Source: Hymenobacter crusticola (GTDB taxonomy: Bacteria > Bacteroidota > Bacteroidia > Cytophagales > Hymenobacteraceae). From it: DNA of 64,000 nucleotides. Of the stretch, positions 34,497 to 42,663 are shown one piece after another. A model generated the notes under the pieces. That model was not told the DNA's origin, ran no database searches, and saw nothing but the letters and a program-made list of their open reading frames with translations. Each line of letters opens with the position of its first letter. Positions within the stretch are counted from its first letter, which is position 1. Both the position numbers and the translations under genes were made by a program. Where the stretch lies: positions 558,001 to 622,000 of the forward strand of contig NZ_MTSE01000002.1 of the NCBI RefSeq assembly GCF_002154225.1, given 5' to 3'.

Positions 34497-35987
34497 ATGG
34501 GTCTGAAATCGGTCTTGAGCCGTCCGGTGGCGGCCCTGGTGCACGGCCAGTACCAGCAGTGGTTGCGGCAGCCCGTGGCTACCCAGCAGCGCGTGTTAAC
34601 TGATCTGCTGGCTCAGGGCGCCCACACAGCCTTCGGGCGCGACCATGATTTTGGGGCTATAGCGACGGCCTCGGACCTAGCGCGCCACGTGCCCGTGCGC
34701 GATTATGAGGCGCTGTATCCCTACATCAACCGGGTGAAACAAGGGGAGGCCAACGTGCTCTGGCCCGGTCGGCCACTGTACCTAGCCAAGACGTCGGGTA
34801 CCACCTCCGGGGCAAAATATATTCCTCTCACAAAAGCTAGCATACCCAACCACATCAACGGTGCGCGCGACGCGCTGCTGCACTACATCTACCGCACTGG
34901 GCGGGGCCAGTTTCTGGATGGCAAGCTGATGTTCTTGTCAGGGAGTCCGGAGCTGGAACAAGTCAACGGCGTGCACACCGGGCGTTTGTCGGGCATTGTG
35001 AACCACCACATACCAGCGTACCTACGCCGCAACCAGCTACCCAGCTATCCGACCAACACTATTGAGGACTGGGAAACCAAGCTCGACCGTATCGTGGAGG
35101 AAACTCTAGACCAGCGCATGACGCTGATTTCGGGCATTCCGCCGTGGGTGCAGATGTACTTCGACCGCATCGTGCAGCGCACTGGCCGAGCGGTGAAGGA
35201 TGTGTTTCCCGACTTCAACTTGTTCGTATACGGGGGCGTCAACTTCGAGCCCTACCGCAAAAAACTGTTCGACACCATTGGTCGGCCGGTGGATAGCATC
35301 GAGACGTTTCCGGCTTCCGAGGGCTTTATTGCTTTTCAGGACGAACCTGGCAACCCGGGCTTGTTGCTGCTGCTCAATGCAGGCATCTTCTATGAGTTTA
35401 TTCCCGCTGAGCGGTTCTTCGAGCCTAACCCACCTAGGCTTACCATCGCCGACGTAGAGCTGGACAAGCAGTACGCCCTAGTGCTCAATACCAATGCCGG
35501 CCTTTGGGGCTACAGCCTCGGCGACACGGTGCGCTTTGTAAGCAAAAATCCGTATCGCGTGGTGGTGAGTGGCCGCATCAAACACTTTCTCTCAGCTTTT
35601 GGGGAGCATGTAATTGGCGAGGAAGTAGAGCAAACGCTCCGGGAAGCCATGGCGCAGTTCTCGGAGGTAGATGTGGTTGAGTTCACTGTGGCACCCCGCG
35701 TAAGCAACAACCCCGCTGAACCGTCGCAACACGAGTGGCTAGTCGAATTTGCCACGCCGCCCCGAGATGCGCCTGCTTTTGCCGCAGCACTGGACGCCGG
35801 TTTGCGTCGCCGCAACGTGTACTACGATGATTTGCTGAGCGGTAACATCTTAGCGCCATTGCGGCTCACGGCCCTGCCAGCAGGAGCTTTTCAACGCTAT
35901 ATGAAAAGCTTAGGCAAGCTAGGTGGGCAGAACAAGGTACCTAGGTTAAGCAATGACCGGAAGGTGGCAGAGGGGTTGCTAGGATAA
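34497..35987 (+). CDS. GH3 (auxin-responsive) family acyl-acid amido synthetase-like protein
   Basis: The product has 496 residues of the ANL-type GH3 acyl-adenylating family, which is unrelated to glycosidase family 3. The phosphate-binding loop is LAKTSGTTSGAKYIPLT, and further blocks are IPPWVQMYFDRI, YGGVNFEPY, ETFPASEGFIAFQ and LGDTVRFVSKNPYRVVVSGR. Plant members join amino acids to hormones. The bacterial role is unknown but probably involves acyl-AMP intermediates. The ATG at 34497 fits the family N terminus, and a GTG at 34458 is an alternative. The TAA stop is in frame with the partial reading frame that follows. Confidence 0.9.
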   Translation: MGLKSVLSRPVAALVHGQYQQWLRQPVATQQRVLTDLLAQGAHTAFGRDHDFGAIATASDLARHVPVRDYEALYPYINRVKQGEANVLWPGRPLYLAKTSGTTSGAKYIPLTKASIPNHINGARDALLHYIYRTGRGQFLDGKLMFLSGSPELEQVNGVHTGRLSGIVNHHIPAYLRRNQLPSYPTNTIEDWETKLDRIVEETLDQRMTLISGIPPWVQMYFDRIVQRTGRAVKDVFPDFNLFVYGGVNFEPYRKKLFDTIGRPVDSIETFPASEGFIAFQDEPGNPGLLLLLNAGIFYEFIPAERFFEPNPPRLTIADVELDKQYALVLNTNAGLWGYSLGDTVRFVSKNPYRVVVSGRIKHFLSAFGEHVIGEEVEQTLREAMAQFSEVDVVEFTVAPRVSNNPAEPSQHEWLVEFATPPRDAPAFAAALDAGLRRRNVYYDDLLSGNILAPLRLTALPAGAFQRYMKSLGKLGGQNKVPRLSNDRKVAEGLLG

Positions 35988-36206
35988 TTACCATGCATTG
36001 TATTAGGACATTTGCGCGAAGCCACGGCCCGATCTACGAAACACCCACCTAGCTTTGGTATTGACTGGCTCATCGACGATTCTGAAGGCGTACGATTAGA
36101 GGCAGCCCAGCATGGCTTCTCTATGCTAGTCGTGCAACCTGAAGATGCTCATTGGGTGCTAAAAAGTAATTACCACGCTCGTGCCTCACCAACGAACCTA
36201 GGATGA
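35988..36206 (+). pseudogene. Possible remnant of an HAD-like small protein
   Basis: After the stop of the previous gene, the same frame continues open with a coherent peptide (GIDWLIDDSEGVRLEAAQHG) that recalls C-terminal parts of HAD-like proteins in related bacteria. No good start codon exists; only a TTG at 36012 is available, and the N-terminal catalytic part is missing. The frame ends in a TGA overlapping the ATG of the next gene (ATGA). I read it as a 3' fragment of a broken gene, although a short TTG-initiated protein is possible. Confidence 0.4.
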
Positions 36207-36649
36207 TAAAAAATACCCTCCATGCTGCCTGTCTTACCTTCGTGCAGCAGCGCATCGACGCGGCGCAGCAGGCCATGCAAGCCGCCCAAGAGTCAGCCAA
36301 TAACGAAACCAAAAGCAGCGCTGGCGACAAATACGAGACCGGTCGCGCCATGGCCCAAGAGGAGCGCAACCGCAATGCCGTGCAGCTGAAGGAAGCCTTG
36401 CATCTCCAAGCCGAGCTAACTCGCATCGAGCCTGATAGGCCCTGCGATACAGTACGCGTTGGTGCCTTGGTACAAACCAGCCTAGGCTCGTTCTACGTGA
36501 GTATCAGCGCGGGTAAGCTGACGGTTGAGGGGCAGGAATTCTTTGCTATTTCGCCGGCCGCTCCTATTGCCGTTGCCTTGCAGGGTAAGCGGGCTGGGGA
36601 GGAAGCGCTGTTCAACGGCAAGAAAATCCGCATCGTGGAAGTACGATAA
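36203..36649 (+). CDS. GreA/GreB-like small protein
   Basis: The product has 148 residues. A long charged coiled-coil-like helix pair (about 10-75, rich in Gln, Glu and Ala) is followed by a compact strand-rich domain (GALVQTSLGSFYVSISAGKL). This resembles a Gre factor with a C-terminal FKBP-like fold, but the acidic tip residues of true GreA are not obvious. Relatives are often labelled 3-oxoacyl-ACP synthase in databases, which the sequence does not support. Likely cytoplasmic; role unproven. Confidence 0.7.
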   Translation: MIKNTLHAACLTFVQQRIDAAQQAMQAAQESANNETKSSAGDKYETGRAMAQEERNRNAVQLKEALHLQAELTRIEPDRPCDTVRVGALVQTSLGSFYVSISAGKLTVEGQEFFAISPAAPIAVALQGKRAGEEALFNGKKIRIVEVR

Positions 36650-36718
36650 AGGCTAGCTTTGCCACGAGGCGTTATCACTGGCCGCGCCACCGCCTAACCA
36701 TCCTTCCCGAACGTGCTC

Positions 36719-37132
36719 ATGAAAAAAGGAGTTTTGCTCGTTGCACTGTTAGTCGCCAGCCTGGCTGCCACCGCCCAGACGCAGGCGGCAATGAATGCCA
36801 AAACCTGCGGCGAGTACCGCAAAGCCGACCAACAACTCAATCAACTTTACCAACAAGTCTTGAAGCTGTACGCCAAGGATGCGGTATTTTTAAAGGCTTT
36901 CAAAGCGTCGCAAGTAGCTTGGCTAAAGTTTCGGGATGCGCAAACCGAGGCGCTCTTTCCCAAGCAGCCCACTGAAGTGAAGCAAGTAACGTATGGCTCA
37001 GTTTACTCCCTCTGCAATTGTCAGTCACTAACTAGCCTGACAAATGATCGGAATAAACAGTTAAAAGTTTGGGTAGTAGGAATCGAGGAAGGCGATGTCT
37101 GCTCGGGTTCTGTACGGAGGAAAGCACAATAA
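36719..37132 (+). CDS. LprI-like (DUF1311) secreted protein
   Basis: The product has 137 residues with a signal peptide (about 1-19, ending LAATAQT). The mature part has the DUF1311/LprI pattern: an early Cys (KTCGEYRKADQQLNQLYQQV), an AWLKFRDAQTEALF helix and later Cys residues in SLCNCQSLTSLTNDR. Named members inhibit lysozyme, but many are uncharacterised. ATG at 36719 preferred over the GTG two codons upstream. Four mature Cys suggest disulfides in the periplasm. Confidence 0.82.
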   Translation: MKKGVLLVALLVASLAATAQTQAAMNAKTCGEYRKADQQLNQLYQQVLKLYAKDAVFLKAFKASQVAWLKFRDAQTEALFPKQPTEVKQVTYGSVYSLCNCQSLTSLTNDRNKQLKVWVVGIEEGDVCSGSVRRKAQ

Positions 37133-37156
37133 GCTAGCTTCGGCACGGGCATGTAC

Positions 37157-37164
37157 TACCTTTG
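37157..37164 (+). promoter_or_regulatory. Bacteroidota-type -7 element before dxr
   Basis: TACCTTTG matches TAnnTTTG and lies 19 bases before the dxr ATG, which would give a very short leader. No convincing -33 TTG was seen. Confidence 0.45.
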
Positions 37165-37183
37165 TTCGTGCAAGTTTGATTCT

Positions 37184-38353
37184 ATGTTCTCTTCCCACCC
37201 CAAACGCGTCACGCTGCTTGGTTCCACCGGTTCTATTGGTACCCAAGCCCTCGACGTAATTCGCGCGCATCCTGGCCGCTTTACTGTTACGGCCCTTTCC
37301 GCGCAGTCCAATGCTAATCTGCTGGTGCAGCAGGCGCGCGAGTTTCAGCCCGCCGTGGTTGTCATCGGCGATGAAGCCAAGTACGTTACCGTGAAAAGCG
37401 CCCTCGCCGCTCAGCCAACCGAAGTGCTGGCCGGAGCCGCAGCCTTAGCCGACGTAGCCGGCCGCGACGATGCCGACGTGGTGCTCACGGCTATGGTGGG
37501 CTATGCGGGGCTGCTGCCCACGGTGCGCGCCATTCGAGCAGGCAAAACCATCGCGCTGGCCAATAAAGAAACCTTGGTAGTAGCCGGTCAGCTCATTACG
37601 CAGCTCGTGAAAGAACACGGCGTAGGCTTATACCCCGTCGACTCGGAGCACTCCGCTATCTTTCAATGCTTAGTAGGGGAGGAACGCAACCCGATTGAAA
37701 AGATTATTCTAACGGCTTCCGGCGGTCCATTCCGCGGGCGCACCGCCGAGCAGCTAGCTACGGTTACCAAAGCGCAAGCCTTGAAACATCCCAACTGGGA
37801 TATGGGCGCCAAAATCACTATCGATTCGGCTTCGCTCATGAACAAGGGCCTAGAAGTAATTGAGGCTAAGTGGTTGTTCAACCTGACGGACGAGCAGATC
37901 GACGTAGTGGTGCACCCACAAAGTATCATTCACTCGCTAGTGCAGTTTGAAGATGGTTCCCTCAAAGCGCAGCTAGGGCTGCCCGATATGAAGCTGCCGA
38001 TCCAATACGCCCTAGGCTTTCCGGAGCGGTTGCCGTCGAGCTTCCCGCGCTTTTCCTTCCTCGATTATCCGCAGCTCACCTTCGAGCAGCCCGACCGCAC
38101 CACATTTCGCAACTTACCCCTAGCTTTTGAGGCTATGCGCCGGGGCGGCAATGCGCCTTGCATTCTCAACGCCGCCAATGAAATTGCCGTGGCCGGGTTC
38201 TTGCGCGATGAGCTAGGCTTCCTGCAAATGCCAGACCTAGTGGAAAGCTGCCTCACAAAGGTTTCGTACCTTGCCAACCCTTCACTCGACGACTATGTGC
38301 TCACCGACCAGGAAACTCGGCGGGTGGCGCAAGAACTAGTCAAGCAGCTGTAG
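37184..38353 (+). CDS. dxr: 1-deoxy-D-xylulose 5-phosphate reductoisomerase
   Basis: The product has 389 residues. The NADPH-binding loop LLGSTGSIGTQALDVIR is at the N terminus, and the catalytic region has ALANKETLVVAG, YPVDSEHSAIFQ and LTASGGPFRGRT. The metal-binding and substrate flap sits near HPNWDMGAKITIDSASLMNKGLE. It makes 2-C-methyl-D-erythritol 4-phosphate in the non-mevalonate isoprenoid pathway. The next gene, rseP, is 106 bases downstream, a common neighbourhood in bacteria. Confidence 0.98.
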   Translation: MFSSHPKRVTLLGSTGSIGTQALDVIRAHPGRFTVTALSAQSNANLLVQQAREFQPAVVVIGDEAKYVTVKSALAAQPTEVLAGAAALADVAGRDDADVVLTAMVGYAGLLPTVRAIRAGKTIALANKETLVVAGQLITQLVKEHGVGLYPVDSEHSAIFQCLVGEERNPIEKIILTASGGPFRGRTAEQLATVTKAQALKHPNWDMGAKITIDSASLMNKGLEVIEAKWLFNLTDEQIDVVVHPQSIIHSLVQFEDGSLKAQLGLPDMKLPIQYALGFPERLPSSFPRFSFLDYPQLTFEQPDRTTFRNLPLAFEAMRRGGNAPCILNAANEIAVAGFLRDELGFLQMPDLVESCLTKVSYLANPSLDDYVLTDQETRRVAQELVKQL

Positions 38354-38459
38354 GTGTTGTTACAAAAGCTAGCCCAAAGCCTCATGCCGAAGTACCGCGC
38401 ATGACAGTCACATTTTACATTACTAAACTCTTTCCCTTCTCCTCTTGGAAATTCTCATC

Positions 38460-39785
38460 ATGGCCGGCCAGATGTTGCTTGGCCTTTCCATCTTGGTGGG
38501 CTTGCACGAATTCGGGCACTTTGCCACTGCCAAGTACTTTAAGATTCGCGTCGATAAGTTCTATATCTTCTTCGATTTTCTGTTTCCACTGCCGGGTGTT
38601 GCCAACTTCGCTTTGTTCAAGAAGAAGGTTGGAGAAACCGAATACGGCCTAGGTTGGTTTCCGCTGGGTGGCTACGTCGCCATCCACGGCATGATCGACG
38701 AAACCCAGGATGCTGACTCGCTAGCGGCTGAGCCCGCCCCCAATGAATTTCGTGCGAAGCCAGCCTGGCAGCGCCTCATCGTAATGCTCGGTGGCATCAT
38801 CATGAACGTAATTACGGGCATTGTCATCTTCTCGGCCCTCACGTTCAAGTATGGCGAAAGTTACCTGCCCGCTTCGGAGGTTCGCTTTGGGGTGGTGCCT
38901 AATAAGCTAGGAGAGCAAATCGGCTTTCGCACGGGCGACAAGATCGTGAAGATTAATGGACGACCTTTCACAGAGTTCAACGACGTGTATGGCGCCGATG
39001 TCGTGCTCGGCAGCCACAGCTACTATACCGTCGACCGCAATGGTCAGCTGCTAGATATTCCGGTGCCATCTGATTTCATGGATCGGCTCTCCGACCAGGA
39101 TCAGGCCGCCTTTGTAGTGCCCCTCGACCCATTTGTGGTAGACGAAGTAGTTGCCGGCGGACCCGCCTCCAAGGCCGGGCTGCAAACGGGCGACCGGATC
39201 ACGCAAGTAGGCAAGCAGAAAATTCAATTCTTTCCTGAGCTACAGCAAGCTCTGAAAGCCAACGCCAGTAAGCCAACGCCGCTGGTAGTAGAGCGCAGTG
39301 GCGCGCCCGTAACGCTCACCGTGAACGTGGACGAAGATGGCAAAGTAGGCTTCCGGCCGAAGTCGTTGCTGAACTATGCTACGCGCAACTATAGCCTGGC
39401 CGAAGCAGTGCCCGCGGGTGCAAAGCAAGCCTTCGGGGTGGTTGGGACTCAGGTGAAAGCCTTTGGCAAGATCTTCCGTGGCGAAGCTTCAGCGCGTAAG
39501 TCGCTAGGGGGCCCCATGGCTATTGCCCAGCAATACGGTGGCAAGTGGGACTGGATCCGGTTCTGGACGCTGACGGGCATGCTCTCGATGGTGCTAGCCT
39601 TCATGAACCTGCTCCCCATTCCGGCCCTCGACGGCGGGCACGTATTGTTCTTGCTCTACGAGATGGTAGCTGGCCGCAAGCCGTCCGATAAGTTTTTGGA
39701 AAACGCCCAGAAGGTAGGGATGGTGTTGATTCTGAGCCTGATGGTCTTTGTGATTTTCAACGACTTGTTCAAATCCTTGTTTTAA
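38460..39785 (+). CDS. rseP: RseP-type site-2 intramembrane metalloprotease
   Basis: The product has 441 residues. Zinc ligands are the HEFGH motif in VGLHEFGHFATAKYF near the N terminus and the Asp in NLLPIPALDGGHVLF near the C terminus. At least one and probably two PDZ domains lie between (GEQIGFRTGDKIVKINGRPF and AGGPASKAGLQTGDRITQVG). Three to four membrane helices are evident. The ATG at 38460 was chosen over a TTG at 38445. RseP cleaves membrane-bound anti-sigma factors and signal peptides, so it could act on FecR-type regulators such as the one in this window. Confidence 0.96.
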   Translation: MAGQMLLGLSILVGLHEFGHFATAKYFKIRVDKFYIFFDFLFPLPGVANFALFKKKVGETEYGLGWFPLGGYVAIHGMIDETQDADSLAAEPAPNEFRAKPAWQRLIVMLGGIIMNVITGIVIFSALTFKYGESYLPASEVRFGVVPNKLGEQIGFRTGDKIVKINGRPFTEFNDVYGADVVLGSHSYYTVDRNGQLLDIPVPSDFMDRLSDQDQAAFVVPLDPFVVDEVVAGGPASKAGLQTGDRITQVGKQKIQFFPELQQALKANASKPTPLVVERSGAPVTLTVNVDEDGKVGFRPKSLLNYATRNYSLAEAVPAGAKQAFGVVGTQVKAFGKIFRGEASARKSLGGPMAIAQQYGGKWDWIRFWTLTGMLSMVLAFMNLLPIPALDGGHVLFLLYEMVAGRKPSDKFLENAQKVGMVLILSLMVFVIFNDLFKSLF

Positions 39786-39809
39786 ACCAAGCTAGGTGCT
39801 TCGGCTCCC

Positions 39810-39843
39810 AAAGCGCCCCTCTCCGCGACGAGAGGGGCGCTTT
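39810..39843 (+). terminator. Terminator after rseP
   Basis: A perfect 14-base stem (AAAGCGCCCCTCTC with GAGAGGGGCGCTTT) closes around a 6-base loop. The next gene starts only 20 bases further on. Confidence 0.8.
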
Positions 39844-39863
39844 GTGCTACTATCGTTTGCGCT

Positions 39864-40358
39864 ATGCGTCGTTTTTCCTTGCTTATTACCGCCCTGTTCA
39901 TCAGCCTGCTGGCGGCGGCCCACGCGTATCATGCTAGCATCATGGAGCTGCACTATAATGCTAGCAAGCAGCAACTAGAAGTATCGCTCAAAGTCTTTAC
40001 CGATGACTTCGAAAAAGCCTTGTCTACGGGGCAACCTATCTCTATCAGCCTCGATCAATCGCCTAAGCCCCAGGTAACCGCTCTCGTAACCGCCTTGCTC
40101 CGACGATCCGTCGTGTTTGGTACGAAGCCCGGTGAGGCATTGCCAATCCAGTTCATAGGTATTCAAAAGGAAACTGATGCGCATTGGCTTTACTTCGCTG
40201 TGAAGCTCGCCAAGCCTGTAAACGGTATCTACCTGCGTCATTCATTGCTGGAAGACACCTTCCCCGACCAAATGAACATCGTAAATGTGGAGGCAAACGG
40301 CAAAAAGCAAAGTGCGCTTTTTAAGGATGGTGATGAAAGCCAAAAGCTAGCTTGGTAA
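39864..40358 (+). CDS. DUF6702 family secreted protein
   Basis: The product has 164 residues with a signal peptide (about 1-21, ending LAAAHA). The family motif YHASIMELHYNASKQQLEVS and the KVFTDDFEKAL block are present, with two strand-rich stretches after. Members are periplasmic or surface proteins of unknown function that are frequent in Bacteroidota. The protein ends shortly before the convergent OmpA gene (21-base gap). Confidence 0.85.
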   Translation: MRRFSLLITALFISLLAAAHAYHASIMELHYNASKQQLEVSLKVFTDDFEKALSTGQPISISLDQSPKPQVTALVTALLRRSVVFGTKPGEALPIQFIGIQKETDAHWLYFAVKLAKPVNGIYLRHSLLEDTFPDQMNIVNVEANGKKQSALFKDGDESQKLAW

Positions 40359-40379
40359 TCTAGCTAGCGCCTAGCTGCC

Positions 40380-42383
40380 TTACCACCCCGCACCACCATC
40401 AGCTGCTTTATCGCCCTCCGGTTTGATAAGTCGGAATTCCACGCGGCGGTTGATGCGGGCATCTTCCTCTGTTACTTCAGGTTTTAGCGGTTGTGTGCTG
40501 CCATAGCCCATGCTTTCGATGCGGTTGGGCTTGAGCTTGCCTTTCTGCTCTAAGTAACGGCGGATAGCTTCGGCTCGGTCCTGCGACAATTTCTCATTTA
40601 CATCTGGGTCGCCATTGCTATCGGTGTGGCCCGAGATGCTGAGGCGGAAGCTTGGGTTCTCGCCTAGGAACAGGGCAATACGGTCGAGTGTACTGTGCAT
40701 AGAGGGCAGAATGGTGGCTTTGCCCGCGTCGAACTCGATATTCTTGAAAATAAGCGGCAGTTTGTAGTCGATAGAGTTGCTCAGCAATTTCATCACCGTA
40801 TCACCTTTCAAAACAAATTGCTTCTGGACGCTAAACGACTCGGGGCTCTGAATAAGCATCACGTAGTGCGAGCCTTCAATCAGGTCGAAGTCGAAGGAGC
40901 CATCGGGGCGCACGTACTTGCTGGCGACCTCGATGCCGTTGTCGGTGTCGATAATACTGACGGTGCCATTAAGTGGTTTGTTCGTCAAAGAATCCACCAA
41001 GCTGCCTTCCACGTGGGTGGTAGCGAGCGGCTGGGCTTCCATCGGCAACGGAAAGGAGTAAAGGTCTAGGTTCTTTATATCCTGCGCCTCCGAACGGGCG
41101 TAGTACAGATTTTTCGATTCCCCGTCGATTGTGAAGTAATACTCTGACCCCTTACCGTTCACGAGCGGTCCGATGTTGCGCGGTTCCTGCCACCGGCCCT
41201 GCACTCGGTACGTCTTATAGATATCGAAGTCGCCGTAGTTCAGCAGCTGCCCACGTGAGCTGAAGTACAGCACATTGTAGAGCGGGTGGAAATATGGGCT
41301 TACCTCACTCTCGCGCGTGTTCACTGCGGGCCCCATGTTTTCGGCGCGGGCCCACTGGCCATTCTTTTGCTTGTAAGTGTACCAAATATCCGACAGGCCA
41401 AACCCGCCGAGGCGGTCAGAAGCGAAATACAGGGTGTCTTCGCCCGGCGACAAAGTTGGTTGCGAATCCCAAGCTGCAGAATTCACTTGCGTACCTAGGC
41501 TCTTAGGCACCGACCACTGTCCTTCTTTGAAGGTCGAAACGAACAAGTCGCAGTTGCCGTGGCAGTTAGGGCATTCACACCGGGCAAAATAGAGGGTGTG
41601 GCCATCTTTCGTGATACACGCCGATCCTTCGTTGTAGGAGCTGTTGATGGGTTTGGGCAGGGGTTCCGCATCCGTCCACGAAACGCCTTCTTTGCGCGAG
41701 GTGTAGAGGTCTTCGTCTATCACGCCATTGATACCGCGCATCTTACGCTTGGACGAGAAGATGAACATACCCGCGTCGGAGTTGATCGTAGGGCCGTAAT
41801 CTTCCGCTTTGGAGTTGATGGCATCCCCCATGCTCGTGTACACGCCTTTGGGTGGGCGAAACGCGGTGATGCTCTTCCGATATTCCACTAGATCGTAATA
41901 CACCTTGAGGGGCACGTAAAAGTCAGCTGTCTTTTGCTCCAGCGAGTCATAGTATAGCTGTACCTTCGTTATATCTTGGCGGCGGTGCTTCAGGGCTAAG
42001 CGGAAGTAGGCTTTGGCCTTTTCCTCATTTCCGGTACGCTCCCAGAGCTGCCCTAGGCGCCAGAGCAGAGGCGTATCTTTGTAAAAGTTCTGAATGCCAA
42101 ACTGACCTACGTATGCGGTTAGTAAATTGCGGGCTTGAACCCAATTGTGGCGTTTCTCCGCTTTTTGAATGGCTTTCAGATCTTTTTTGTTCTGATAATA
42201 CGCAATGCGGTTTACGTTCGGGAAGTCAGGCGTAGCATCGGGGCGTAGCCGCAACCGCGTGCTGACTTTACCAGTAAGCTTACGCTGCTGCAGAGGAGCC
42301 TTAGGGCTAGGTCGCTGCGCATAAGTGCCAGCGGATGAGAGCAGAAGTAGAAAGAGCAGGAGCGAGCGTAACGAACGAAGCAT
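40380..42383 (-). CDS. OmpA family protein with TPR, beta-propeller and CRD domains (PorE-like)
   Basis: The product has 667 residues with a signal peptide (about 1-23, ending GTYAQ). The domain order is a TPR region (about 60-150), a PD40-type beta-propeller (about 180-450, with FIFSSKRKMRG and LYFASDRLGGFGLSDIWYT), a carboxypeptidase-regulatory-like domain (about 455-535, GSLVDSLTNKPLNGTVSI) and a C-terminal OmpA peptidoglycan-binding domain (about 550-660, ISGHTDSNGDPDVNEKLSQD). Order and length match PorE of the type IX secretion system, which anchors the machine to peptidoglycan. Related paralogues exist, so PorE is likely but not certain. Confidence 0.87.
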   Translation of the reverse strand: MLRSLRSLLLFLLLLSSAGTYAQRPSPKAPLQQRKLTGKVSTRLRLRPDATPDFPNVNRIAYYQNKKDLKAIQKAEKRHNWVQARNLLTAYVGQFGIQNFYKDTPLLWRLGQLWERTGNEEKAKAYFRLALKHRRQDITKVQLYYDSLEQKTADFYVPLKVYYDLVEYRKSITAFRPPKGVYTSMGDAINSKAEDYGPTINSDAGMFIFSSKRKMRGINGVIDEDLYTSRKEGVSWTDAEPLPKPINSSYNEGSACITKDGHTLYFARCECPNCHGNCDLFVSTFKEGQWSVPKSLGTQVNSAAWDSQPTLSPGEDTLYFASDRLGGFGLSDIWYTYKQKNGQWARAENMGPAVNTRESEVSPYFHPLYNVLYFSSRGQLLNYGDFDIYKTYRVQGRWQEPRNIGPLVNGKGSEYYFTIDGESKNLYYARSEAQDIKNLDLYSFPLPMEAQPLATTHVEGSLVDSLTNKPLNGTVSIIDTDNGIEVASKYVRPDGSFDFDLIEGSHYVMLIQSPESFSVQKQFVLKGDTVMKLLSNSIDYKLPLIFKNIEFDAGKATILPSMHSTLDRIALFLGENPSFRLSISGHTDSNGDPDVNEKLSQDRAEAIRRYLEQKGKLKPNRIESMGYGSTQPLKPEVTEEDARINRRVEFRLIKPEGDKAADGGAGW

Positions 42384-42663
42384 AAAGTAGCATAGCACTA
42401 AAACTGACCCAAAAAATAAGACGGGCACCAAAAATAGCAGTTTTTTGATGCCTTTTGCCGTTCTCTAGTGGCTGTCGCGTTGGCCGTTGCTGATGCAATG
42501 CATGTGCCGCCTTGTCGGAGAAGAAAGCCAAAATTGAACTAAACTAGACGTGGCATAGCACTTGACAAACCTGTACTTTTCGGAAAACCGCTAACTCAAG
42601 CGTGTGCAGGGGTGTTGTCAAGCTGTCATTCTGACAACGTCGCCTTTTCGTAGTTCCCTACAA
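42384..42663. other. Divergent intergenic region before lon
   Basis: This 280-base region separates the OmpA and lon genes. A TTGACA-like stretch at 42561-42566 and the sequence TACTTTTC near 42572 might serve as lon promoter parts. No gene is seen. Confidence 0.4.

Noticed and set aside
42604..42663. N-terminal extension of Lon
   Set aside because: The 20 added residues are not family-like, and the ATG at 42664 fits.
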